From Pseudomonas sp. GL-B-19 (GTDB lineage: Bacteria; Pseudomonadota; Gammaproteobacteria; Pseudomonadales; Pseudomonadaceae), in the NCBI RefSeq assembly GCF_019956415.1, contig NZ_JAHBDK010000049.1, positions 1 through 42,571 on the forward strand: DNA of 42,571 bases, in the 5' to 3' direction. This document shows, in pieces, positions 16,215-23,827 of this stretch. Both the position numbers and the translations under genes were made by a program. Below the pieces are notes generated by a model. It saw only the letters and a program-made list of their open reading frames with translations, had not been told where the DNA came from and did no database searches. How positions within the stretch are numbered: the stretch's first letter is position 1; each line of letters begins with the position of its first letter.

Positions 16215-16258
16215 CGTTAACCCAGTAAAAAATCGGAACACTGGCATTGGGCGGCTAT

Positions 16259-16284
16259 CCTAAGAGTGCAAAATCACTCTTAGG
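16259..16284 (+). promoter_or_regulatory. Leader hairpin that covers the ribosome binding site of the next gene
   Basis: A perfect 10-bp stem CCTAAGAGTG/CACTCTTAGG (16259-16268 with 16275-16284) has a 6-nt loop. Its last two G bases begin the GGGAG Shine-Dalgarno of the gene at 16295. If transcribed, it could limit translation; if not, it is an inverted-repeat operator. Confidence 0.5.
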
Positions 16285-16294
16285 GAGCGTCACC

Positions 16295-16486
16295 ATGGGT
16301 TCTACGTTCAACAGCCTGATTGCCTTGATCATTTTCGTGCTGGATATCTGGGCCATCATCAACGTGTTTAAAAGTGGCGCCACCACCGGGATGAAAGTCC
16401 TCTGGGTGGTGTTGATCGCGTGCTTGCCGGTGCTGGGGCTGATCATCTGGGCCATCACCGGACCGCGGGCTGACGTACGGATCTGA
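16295..16486 (+). CDS. Small membrane protein with PLDc_N-type domain
   Basis: 63 aa with two hydrophobic helices: about 6-22 (LIALIIFVLDIWAIINVF) and 35-54 (LWVVLIACLPVLGLIIWAI), ending GPR. This two-helix unit is the PLDc_N domain found at the start of cardiolipin synthases and as free small proteins of unknown role. ATG 16295 has GGGAG eight bases upstream. Confidence 0.85.
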   Translation: MGSTFNSLIALIIFVLDIWAIINVFKSGATTGMKVLWVVLIACLPVLGLIIWAITGPRADVRI

Positions 16487-16496
16487 CTCCATTCCC

Positions 16497-16588
16497 TGTA
16501 GGAGCCTAGCTTGCTCGCGAAAGCGGTGTATCAGTCAATACACATGTCGGCTGATACACCGCTTTCGCGAGCAAGCTCGGCTCCTACA
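16497..16588. repeat. REP pair (REPIN)
   Basis: Two inverted REP copies with long arms, including gcgaaagcggtgtatcagtc at 16517-16536 and its near complement at the other end. The tips read tgtaggagc/gctcctaca. Confidence 0.85.
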
Positions 16589-16697
16589 TGGGGCATGTAT
16601 TTTTCAGGCTCCAATGCAGTAATCCGTTGAACGAACAGTCCGCGCAAAAGTCCAGATGCTTGTAAGCCCATCCATGGGTTTTATCGAGGAGGCTCTG

Positions 16698-16931
16698 ATG
16701 CAAAAGTGGAAAATCACTTTCGTAGATGATCACGGCGAAACAGTCGATGAAGTCTTTGAGTGCGACGAATGCCCGGATAACGAGCACGCCGCCAAACTCA
16801 TCAAGGCCCGACTCCTTCCTGTCGCCGCCGTACTGGATCTGAACGATCTGGAAGGGCGAACTCCCGATGCGACCGTCAAAAGTCTTAAAGCCCAGAACAG
16901 CATACAAATCCTCGGCATCACGCCAATCTGA
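16698..16931 (+). CDS. Small hypothetical protein
   Basis: 77 aa. It opens MQKWKITFVDDHGE and contains a CDECPDNEHAAKLIKARL stretch with two cysteines, possibly a small metal or disulfide site. A strong GAGGAGG lies 7 bases before ATG 16698. I recognise no family. It stands alone between a REP pair and the RraB gene. Confidence 0.7.
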   Translation: MQKWKITFVDDHGETVDEVFECDECPDNEHAAKLIKARLLPVAAVLDLNDLEGRTPDATVKSLKAQNSIQILGITPI

Positions 16932-17144
16932 ACATCTCCTGTCACATTCTCATCCAGTCCTTGGCAGCGGCTCTCTCTTGAGGCTACTCTGCAATCGAGA
17001 TCAGCGAATGGATCGCTAAGGTCTGGTCTTGTCAGCTACATGCTTGCTTCCCACCGGCAACGAGGTTGCCGCATCGCTCGCACCACTCGGTTGCGCGTGC
17101 CGGGAATACGGAAAGTCTATCCATCACTATGAGGGGGACGTTTC

Positions 17145-17486
17145 ATGAGCACAGCCTATCAAGAAGACATCAGCAGCTCGGTGCTGCGCCGCATGAAAGA
17201 AGGCGGTTTCGACTTTTCAAGATTCCATCCCATCGAGTTCTACGCCATTTTCCCCGACGAGGAGCGGGCCCGCAGAGCAGCAGGTCATTACCGTGGTGAG
17301 TCCTTGAATGCGCAAATCAGTGTGCGCGACGACGGCGCATGGGCGCTCGAACTGAGCAAAGTCATGTACGCCACATACGATGACATCGGCGATTTCGAGC
17401 AATGTTTTGAGGCCGTGGTCGAGCCTCTGGGCGGCATCATTGAAGGATGGGGCGTCAAGCAGGAGGTACGAGGGCTACTCGCATAA
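17145..17486 (+). CDS. RraB-family (ribonuclease E inhibitor-like) protein
   Basis: 113 aa, acidic, with the alpha/beta fold of PF06877: FYAIFPDEERARRAA, central strand, and the late signature IIEGWGVKQEV comparable to the YDGWG motif of RraB. In E. coli RraB binds RNase E and changes which mRNAs it cuts. This homologue is shorter because it lacks the acidic C-terminal tail, so the same role is inferred, not shown. A GGGGG tract precedes ATG 17145. A terminator follows 24 bp after the stop. Confidence 0.75.
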   Translation: MSTAYQEDISSSVLRRMKEGGFDFSRFHPIEFYAIFPDEERARRAAGHYRGESLNAQISVRDDGAWALELSKVMYATYDDIGDFEQCFEAVVEPLGGIIEGWGVKQEVRGLLA

Positions 17487-17509
17487 TCTTATGAACAGTG
17501 ACACGCACT

Positions 17510-17537
17510 AACGGCTGGCCTTCGGGTTGGCCGTTTT
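17510..17537 (+). terminator. Terminator of the RraB-like gene
   Basis: A stem AACGGCTGGCC with GGTTGGCCGTT (some G-U pairs) around TTCG is followed by TTTAGTTT. Confidence 0.75.
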
Positions 17538-17592
17538 AGTTTATGGGGCGGCAAAATCCTTCCGGCAAAACCCTGAAACAAGAATCCGGCGC

Positions 17593-17616
17593 AAAAAAAA
17601 CCGCCTGAGCAGGCGG
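17593..17616 (-). terminator. Orphan minus-strand terminator
   Basis: CCGCCTGAGCAGGCGG (17601-17616) is followed on the minus strand by eight T (17600-17593). It is a textbook terminator, but no minus-strand gene lies upstream; the next gene to the right (17880) is on the plus strand. Confidence 0.85.
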
Positions 17617-17700
17617 CTAAAGGGAAGTTCGGGCTGTTTTCCAGCGAATGCGCGGATTATCCGCACGGGCGGGCGGGCAGTGAAATCAACTCTGACTATG
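17593..17700 (-). ncRNA. Candidate small RNA
   Basis: The minus-strand region feeding the orphan terminator has no plausible reading frame. Upstream lies TTGCAA (about 17727-17732) with TATCAC about 15 bp downstream, a weak promoter match, and a palindrome ggcgacaacgtcgcc at 17711-17725 between them. A transcript of about 100 nt is inferred. The start point is not fixed by the sequence, and I could not match it to a named Pseudomonas sRNA. Apart from this, 17620-17879 shows only the leader of the ATP-grasp operon. Confidence 0.35.
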
Positions 17701-17879
17701 CTGGTGATAGGCGACAACGTCGCCTTGCAATGAAGCGGGGGCAATCAAGTTGGGGCGTTTGCTGCACGGGATTGGTGCGGTATTAACGGTGTTGATTTCC
17801 AACTGATTGATATCAAAGCGTTTATGCCGATGGCACGGGCCTTGCGAAGCCTAGGTGTCCGGGTGACAAGGAGTACGGC

Positions 17880-19289
17880 ATGATCCGCACCTATTTTGAT
17901 GAAATGTACGATGCCGGCGGCCAGGTCCGCCCGCATTATCGGGAGTTTGCCCGTTGGCTGGCCGAAACGCCTGACGAACTTTTGGCACAACGGCGACGCG
18001 AGGCCGATCTGTTGTTTCATCGCGCCGGGATTACTTTTACGCTCTATGGGGACGAGCAGGGGACAGAGCGCCTGATTCCCTTCGATACAATCCCTCGCAG
18101 CATCCCTGCCAGTGAATGGCGGGTCGTCGAGCGCGGCTGCATTCAGCGGGTCAAGGCATTGAACATGTTCCTTGCCGACCTCTATCACGAGCAGCGCATC
18201 ATCAAGGCGGGCATCATTCCTGCCGAGCAAGTGCTGGCCAACGAGCAATACCAGTTGGCGATGCAAGGGCTGAATCTGCATCGGGATATCTATTCGCACA
18301 TCTCTGGCGTCGATCTGGTGCGCGACGGCGACGGCACGTACTACGTGCTCGAAGACAACCTGCGTACACCCAGCGGCGTGAGCTACATGCTCGAAGATCG
18401 CAAGATGATGATGCGGCTGTTTCCCGAACTGTTCGCGGCGCAACGCATTGCCCCCATCGATCACTATCCGAATTTGCTCCTGGATACCCTGAAAAGCTCC
18501 AGCCCGATCGACAATCCGAGCGTGGTGGTGCTAACGCCGGGTCGCTTCAACAGCGCGTTTTTCGAGCATGCCTTTTTGGCCCGGGAGATGGGCGTTGAAC
18601 TGGTGGAAGGCGCAGACCTGTTCGTGCGCGATGACAAGGTGTTCATGCGCACCACAGACGGGCCGAAAGCCGTCGATGTGATCTACCGTCGCCTCGACGA
18701 TGCATTCCTCGACCCGCTGGCGTTCAATCCGGATTCGATGCTGGGCGTTCCGGGCCTGCTGTCATCGTACCGCTCCGGCAATGTGGTGCTGGCGAATGCC
18801 ATCGGCACCGGAGTCGCGGACGACAAGTCGGTGTACCCGTTTGTCACCGACATGATCCGTTTCTACCTCGACGAAGAACCGATCCTGAAAAACGTGCCGA
18901 CGTTTCAGTGCCGCAATCCATCTGAACTGTCCCACGTGCTGGCCAATCTTCCCGATCTGGTGGTCAAGGAAACCCAGGGCTCCGGCGGTTACGGAATGCT
19001 GGTCGGGCCAGCGGCGACGGCGGCGGAAATCGAGTCGTTTCGCGCGCGGATCAAAGCCAAGCCGCACGCGTACATCGCACAACCGACGTTGTCCCTGTCG
19101 ACCTGTCCGACCTTTGTCGAAAACGGCATCGCCCCACGCCACATCGACCTGCGTCCGTTTGTATTGTCTGGCCGCGAAACCCGGGTTGTGCCCGGCGGTT
19201 TGACCCGTGTCGCCCTGCGTGAAGGCTCTCTGGTGGTGAATTCATCCCAGGGTGGCGGAACCAAGGACACCTGGGTGGTCGAGGATTGA
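17880..19289 (+). CDS. Circularly permuted ATP-grasp protein (DUF404/DUF407)
   Basis: 469 aa, type 2 circularly permuted ATP-grasp. Recognisable parts are an N-terminal FDEMYDAGGQVRPHYREF, the HRDIYSHISGVDLVRDGDG segment, YYVLEDNLRTPSGVSYMLE (Asp/Asn metal and nucleotide contacts), and the late KETQGSGGYGM loop. Such enzymes form amide bonds using ATP; the peptide or amine substrate of this group is unknown. It opens a three-gene operon with alpha-E and transglutaminase genes, spaced by 12 bp and a 4-bp overlap. GTGACAAGGAG precedes ATG 17880. Confidence 0.92.
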   Translation: MIRTYFDEMYDAGGQVRPHYREFARWLAETPDELLAQRRREADLLFHRAGITFTLYGDEQGTERLIPFDTIPRSIPASEWRVVERGCIQRVKALNMFLADLYHEQRIIKAGIIPAEQVLANEQYQLAMQGLNLHRDIYSHISGVDLVRDGDGTYYVLEDNLRTPSGVSYMLEDRKMMMRLFPELFAAQRIAPIDHYPNLLLDTLKSSSPIDNPSVVVLTPGRFNSAFFEHAFLAREMGVELVEGADLFVRDDKVFMRTTDGPKAVDVIYRRLDDAFLDPLAFNPDSMLGVPGLLSSYRSGNVVLANAIGTGVADDKSVYPFVTDMIRFYLDEEPILKNVPTFQCRNPSELSHVLANLPDLVVKETQGSGGYGMLVGPAATAAEIESFRARIKAKPHAYIAQPTLSLSTCPTFVENGIAPRHIDLRPFVLSGRETRVVPGGLTRVALREGSLVVNSSQGGGTKDTWVVED

Positions 19290-19301
19290 AGGAAGCTTGC
19301 C

Positions 19302-20252
19302 ATGCTAAGTAGAACTGCCTCGGATTTGTATTGGATGTCGCGTTATCTGGAGCGAGCGGAAAACCTCGCACGGATGCTCGACATCAGTTATTCGCTGTCG
19401 CTGATGCCACAGGATGGTCGCGGTGACGGGCTGCACGAACTCGCCATGCCGCTGCTGATCACCGGCACCCTGGATGATTACCTGGAGCGCCACGGCGAGT
19501 TGCATGCCGAACGGCTGCTGCACTTTTTCGCCCTGGACGCGGCCAACCCGGCGAGCATCTACAGCTGCCTCGGCGCCGCTCGGGCCAGTGCCCATGCGGT
19601 GCGTGGGCGAATCACCGCCGACATGTGGGAAAACATCAACGCCACCTGGCTGGAGATTCGCGGGATCGCCGAACAGGGTTTGAGCCGCTACGGCATGAGC
19701 CGTTTTTGCGAATGGATCAAGGAACGTTCCCACCTGTTTCGGGGCGCGTCCTACGGCACCATCATGCGTAACGATGCGTTCCGCTTCATTCGTCTGGGAA
19801 CATTTATCGAACGGGCTGACAACACGCTGCGCCTGCTCGACGCTCGCTACGAAATGGCCGGCGATCAAGCTGAAACCGTCAGTGACAGTACGGCGCACGC
19901 CTATTATCAGTGGAGCGCATTGCTGCGTGCGCTGTCGTCGTTCGAGGCGTACACCGAGATCTACCGCGACGCCCCCGGTGCCCGGCATGTGGCTGAGTTG
20001 CTGTTGCTGCGGGCCGATGTGCCGCGCTCCCTGCGCGCCTGCACCGAGGAAATCGACCAGATCCTCGCCAGTTTGCCGGGGGCCAACGGCCGTCCGGCAC
20101 AACGCCTGGCCGCTGAGATAGACGCGCGCCTGCGCTACACCGGCATCAACGAAATTCTCGACGAAGGCCTGCACGCCTGGCTGACCGAGTTCATCCCGCT
20201 GGTGCGCCAGTTGGGCAACGCCATTCACAGTTCTTACCTGGAGGCTGCATGA
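19302..20252 (+). CDS. Alpha-E domain protein (DUF403)
   Basis: 316 aa, almost wholly alpha-helical. It has the conserved N-terminus LSRTASDLYWMSRYLERAENLARMLD and a second helix pair FIERADNTLRLLDARYEM with the paired Glu and Arg that name the family. It always accompanies the permuted ATP-grasp partner and probably forms a complex or second catalytic unit with it; the reaction is unknown. It ends in an ATGA overlap with the next gene, so translation is coupled. Confidence 0.92.
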   Translation: MLSRTASDLYWMSRYLERAENLARMLDISYSLSLMPQDGRGDGLHELAMPLLITGTLDDYLERHGELHAERLLHFFALDAANPASIYSCLGAARASAHAVRGRITADMWENINATWLEIRGIAEQGLSRYGMSRFCEWIKERSHLFRGASYGTIMRNDAFRFIRLGTFIERADNTLRLLDARYEMAGDQAETVSDSTAHAYYQWSALLRALSSFEAYTEIYRDAPGARHVAELLLLRADVPRSLRACTEEIDQILASLPGANGRPAQRLAAEIDARLRYTGINEILDEGLHAWLTEFIPLVRQLGNAIHSSYLEAA

Positions 20253-21058
20253 GACTTTCCATTAGCCACGAAACCACCTATCACTATGAAGATCAGGTGC
20301 GGGCGAGCATCCAGTACCTGCGACTGACACCCCACGACAGCGAGCGTCAGCACGTGCTCAGCTGGCAGCTCGACCTGCCGCGCCCGGTACGCGCGCAACT
20401 CGATCCGTTCGGCAACATATTGCACGTGCTGACCATGGACGAGCCGCATGAGGCGATCATCATCGGCGCCCGTGGTCAGGTCGATATCGACGAACTGCGC
20501 GAAGCCGAGCATGAAAGCCAGTCGGCGCTGCCGTTCCTGCGTTTCACGCGCCTGACCGAGCCCGACGAAGCGTTGCGAGCGTTCGCGCAAAAGGAATGCA
20601 AAACACGTCGGGATCGCACCGCGCTGATCGACTTGATGCATGGCCTTAACCAGCACATGACCTACACGCCCGGCGCAACCGAAGTCGACACCAGCGCGGC
20701 TCAGGCCTTCGCCGGGCGTTCAGGCGTCTGTCAGGACCACACCCATGCCTTTCTCGCCTGCGCGCGCAGCCTGGGCATTCCGTCGCGTTATGTGTCGGGT
20801 TATCTGTACAGCGAGAACAGCGAACACCTGGCCAGTCACGCCTGGGCGGAAGCCTGGCTCGATGACGCCTGGTACAGTTTTGACGTGACCAATGAACTGG
20901 CCCGACCGGAGCGTCACTTGAAACTGGCCGTGGGCCTGGATTACCTGGATGCCTGCCCGGTACGCGGAATGCGCCGGGGCGGCGGCTGCGAGCAGATGCA
21001 TGCGAAGGTGTTTGTGTCGCCAACGCCGATGCCGGTTATCTCTGTCCAACAGCAATAA
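20249..21058 (+). CDS. Transglutaminase-like cysteine peptidase family protein
   Basis: 269 aa. An N-terminal beta domain (Bact_transglu_N, about 1-90) is followed by the transglutaminase core with catalytic Cys in GRSGVCQDHTHAF (about 160), His in SHAWAEAWL (about 195) and Asp in YSFDVTN (about 210). The Cys-His-Asp triad is complete. Known relatives cleave or transfer amide bonds; the operon suggests it hydrolyses or recycles what the ATP-grasp enzyme makes. GGAGG lies five bases before ATG. No Anbu-type proteasome gene follows, although it often does in this kind of locus. Confidence 0.92.
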   Translation: MRLSISHETTYHYEDQVRASIQYLRLTPHDSERQHVLSWQLDLPRPVRAQLDPFGNILHVLTMDEPHEAIIIGARGQVDIDELREAEHESQSALPFLRFTRLTEPDEALRAFAQKECKTRRDRTALIDLMHGLNQHMTYTPGATEVDTSAAQAFAGRSGVCQDHTHAFLACARSLGIPSRYVSGYLYSENSEHLASHAWAEAWLDDAWYSFDVTNELARPERHLKLAVGLDYLDACPVRGMRRGGGCEQMHAKVFVSPTPMPVISVQQQ

Positions 21059-21077
21059 TCTGCCGCACCACAAAAAC

Positions 21078-21169
21078 CTGTGGGAGCGAGCCTGCTCGCG
21101 ATAGCGGTCTTCCAGTCAGCAAACCTGTGACTGACACACCGCCATCGCGAGCAGGCTCGCTCCGACATG
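21078..21169. repeat. REP pair (REPIN)
   Basis: Inverted REP copies gtgggagcgagcctgctcgc (21080-21099) and its counterpart at 21143-21169 lie between two convergent genes. Confidence 0.85.
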
Positions 21170-21178
21170 GATTCAGGG

Positions 21179-22000
21179 TCAGGGCTTAACCTTGCGCCCG
21201 GCCATATGCTTCAAATACCCCACCAGCATTTCCAGATCCCGCTCCGGTAACACCTGCGCGGTAAACCCCGGCATCTTCGCCTGCGGCCACTGGCGCAAGC
21301 TTTGCGGATCACGGATATACCGCTTCAGGAAGTCCGCCCCAAAATACTCGGTCGGGTTATACGGAATATTCAGATCCGGCCCGAATTGCGCATCTCCGGC
21401 GCCGTTCAGTCGATGGCACGCCAGGCAGTTCTTCTGAAACAGCGCAAAACCTAGATTGACCGGATCGTCCGCTTTAAAGGCCGGATCCGGCAGCAGGGCA
21501 GGGAAGCGTTCGGCCACCGGCGCCATGCGCTTGATGCTGGCGACCTGGTACGGCCATTGCTCGGGGCTGATATTGCCTGTTTGAGGATTCGTCCAGACCA
21601 GATAAAACGGCCCGGCACTCGGCTTGCCTTCAGACAACGCTGGCCACGGTTTGGCCGGGTCTTCAATCGCCAACCATGCCTGCGCACCTTGGGTGTTGAG
21701 CAACGGTGCAGCGGCCAGTTCGGCGGCAAATCCGTCCAGCGCCACGGCTTGTAGATGGTCAGCAGGCTTGATGCCGGTCAACAACGCCGCCAGCGGCACC
21801 GCTTGATAGCTCATGTCTCGTTTGTAGGAAACGTCGTCGGCAATGCGCAGGGTCTGGAGTTGCGGGTGCTTGAGCAGTTCCTCGGTCTGCCAGGTGCGAC
21901 TGCTCGCGCCCAGCTCCAGGTTCAGCTGTGCGGCAAACAGAGGCGTGCTGAGCAGCAAGGCCCCGATCAGAGTGAGCGTTTTCAATAGATCGCCATCCAT
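21179..22000 (-). CDS. Periplasmic cytochrome c with N-terminal non-heme domain
   Basis: About 270 aa. The signal peptide is LLKTLTLIGALLLSTPLFA. The first domain (about 25-175) resembles the small molybdopterin-oxidoreductase-like sensing domain (WLAIEDPAKPWP, PFYLVWTNP). A C-terminal class I cytochrome c domain has the heme motif CLACH near 210 and likely Met ligand in KMPGF. The role is electron transfer in the periplasm; the partner is unknown. ATG 22000 lacks a good ribosome site, whereas TTG 21985, six bases after GGATGG, gives the tidier signal peptide. Confidence 0.88.
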   Translation of the reverse strand: MDGDLLKTLTLIGALLLSTPLFAAQLNLELGASSRTWQTEELLKHPQLQTLRIADDVSYKRDMSYQAVPLAALLTGIKPADHLQAVALDGFAAELAAAPLLNTQGAQAWLAIEDPAKPWPALSEGKPSAGPFYLVWTNPQTGNISPEQWPYQVASIKRMAPVAERFPALLPDPAFKADDPVNLGFALFQKNCLACHRLNGAGDAQFGPDLNIPYNPTEYFGADFLKRYIRDPQSLRQWPQAKMPGFTAQVLPERDLEMLVGYLKHMAGRKVKP

Positions 22001-22107
22001 GTCGTGAAGGTGCCACAAAGGTTGGCACACCCACGCTGGCTCGGGTAGCGAGCCAGTCACATTTTTAAAATGACGATATAAATACCTGACGCCGTATTTT
22101 TTCCCGA

Positions 22108-22203
22108 CTAGCCAATCACCTTGGTCAGATTCGGCAAAATCAACAACAGCGTGGTAGCGAAAAGAATGAGCCCGGCTTGACGTACTTTCGAATGTTTGAA
22201 CAT
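22108..22203 (-). CDS. 31-residue single-span membrane protein
   Basis: ATG 22203 to TAG 22110-22108. The sequence starts MFKHSKVRQAG (basic), continues as one hydrophobic helix (LILFATTLLLILPNL) and ends TKVIG. AAGGCGG lies eight bases upstream, a strong site, which is the main evidence. Codon use and the basic-in charge rule fit a real inner-membrane micropeptide. It lies between the cytochrome gene and the thiolase operon; function unknown. Confidence 0.55.
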   Translation of the reverse strand: MFKHSKVRQAGLILFATTLLLILPNLTKVIG

Positions 22204-22594
22204 GGCTTGACCGCCTTTTTTGTTATTTCCTGATGCCTGCCTGCATATCTCCATGACGGCAGAGCGTTGCACTTCCTGTCAGACGAGCGCCTCGGCAAAA
22301 CCCGACGACAACTTCGTACACTTCACCTTAGAGCCCGCGTCACCCGTGGTTTAGATCCATTTCGTATGGGTATTCCATAAAAAGCTATAAAAAAGACATG
22401 AGGCCTATTGCCAGCTTCTTGGGCGCCCTTTTGCTAGACAGCTCCGTGTCCTGAAACGGTTAATCCCATTGCTCACTACCGTCCGTCTGAGCGTGTCCGT
22501 CAACGTCTGTGAGCGCTGCGGTCATTGAATCCGCGGCGGCTCGGCATAAGAGTGAGCGCTCAGTATTTACTCACCGCCCAGGTTCGAGGACGTC
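22204..22594. promoter_or_regulatory. Upstream region of the thiolase/FadB-like operon
   Basis: 391 bp without a supported gene. GTGAGCGCT occurs twice (22509-22517 and 22552-22560), the second inside a perfect palindrome TGAGCGCTCA (22553-22562), 33 bp before the thiolase ATG. This could be an operator. No PsrA-type (GAAAC-N4-GTTTC) site is seen and no clear -35/-10 pair. Confidence 0.4.
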
Positions 22595-23800
22595 ATGACC
22601 CAAGCTTTGATATTCGATGCGTTACGCACGCCCCGCGGCAAAGGCAAGGCCGATGGCGCCTTGCACAGCGTCAAACCGGTCAATCTGGTGGCCGGGTTGC
22701 TCACGGCGCTGCAACAGCGCACCTCGCTCGATACCAGCCAGGTCGATGATGTCGTGCTGGGCTGCGTGACGCCCATTGGTGATCAAGGCTCCGATATCGC
22801 CAAGACCGCGACCCAAGTGGCGGATTGGGACGTCAGCGTCGCAGGTGTGCAGATCAACCGTTTTTGCGCTTCGGGTCTTGAGGCGGTGAACCTCGGCGCG
22901 ATGAAGGTGCGTTCCGGTTTCGAAGATCTGGTGGTGGTCGGCGGTGTCGAGTCGATGTCCCGCGTGCCAATGGGCAGTGACGGCGGGGCCTGGGCGCTGG
23001 ACCCGGAAACCAATCTGCACAGCCATTTCACCCCGCAAGGCGTAGGCGCAGACCTGATCGCCACCCTCGAAGGTTTCAGCCGCCAGGATGTCGATGCCTA
23101 CGCGCTGCACTCGCAACAAAAAGCGGCACGGGCGCGGGCGAACGGTTCGTTCAACAAGTCACTGGTGCCGGTGCAGGATCAGAACGGCATCATCTTGCTC
23201 GATCACGATGAGTTCATTCGCGCCGACTCCACCCTGGAAGGCTTGGGCAAGCTCAAACCGAGCTTCGAGATGATGGGGCAAATGGGCTTCGATGCCACGG
23301 CGTTGCGCGTCTACAGCCATGTCGAACGGATTAATCACGTTCACACGCCGGGCAACAGTTCCGGGATCGTCGATGGCGCCGCGCTGATGCTGATCGGTTC
23401 CGAAGCCAAGGGGCGGGCGCTGGGCTTGCAGCCACGGGCGCGGATCGTCGCCACGGCGGTCACCAGCACCGACCCGACCATCATGCTCACCGGCCCCGCG
23501 CCGGCCACCCGTAAAGCTCTGGCCAAGGCCGGCCTGCGGGTCGAAGACATCGACCTGTTTGAAGTCAATGAAGCGTTTGCCTCGGTGGTGCTCAAATTCA
23601 TCAAGGACATGGCCATCGACCCGGACAAGGTCAACGTAAACGGCGGTTCCATCGCCATGGGCCATCCGCTGGGCGCCACGGGATGCGCGATTCTCGGCAC
23701 GCTGCTCGATGAGCTGGAAACCCGACGCCTGCGCTATGGCCTCGCGACCCTGTGTGTCGGCGGCGGCATGGGCATTGCCACCATCATCGAACGCCTCTGA
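22595..23800 (+). CDS. Acetyl-CoA C-acyltransferase (thiolase)
   Basis: 401 aa, degradative-type thiolase. Nucleophile Cys91 lies in INRFCASGLEAV, with GHPLGATG near 358 (His) and LCVGGGMG near the C-terminus (second Cys). It cleaves 3-ketoacyl-CoA with CoA to acetyl-CoA and a shortened acyl-CoA. GAGG precedes ATG 22595. The next gene, 27 bp on, encodes a hydratase/dehydrogenase, so the pair forms a two-gene beta-oxidation module separate in sequence from classic fadBA order. Confidence 0.94.
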   Translation: MTQALIFDALRTPRGKGKADGALHSVKPVNLVAGLLTALQQRTSLDTSQVDDVVLGCVTPIGDQGSDIAKTATQVADWDVSVAGVQINRFCASGLEAVNLGAMKVRSGFEDLVVVGGVESMSRVPMGSDGGAWALDPETNLHSHFTPQGVGADLIATLEGFSRQDVDAYALHSQQKAARARANGSFNKSLVPVQDQNGIILLDHDEFIRADSTLEGLGKLKPSFEMMGQMGFDATALRVYSHVERINHVHTPGNSSGIVDGAALMLIGSEAKGRALGLQPRARIVATAVTSTDPTIMLTGPAPATRKALAKAGLRVEDIDLFEVNEAFASVVLKFIKDMAIDPDKVNVNGGSIAMGHPLGATGCAILGTLLDELETRRLRYGLATLCVGGGMGIATIIERL

Positions 23801-23827
23801 GCCCCCGACTTTCAAGGAAACATGTTC

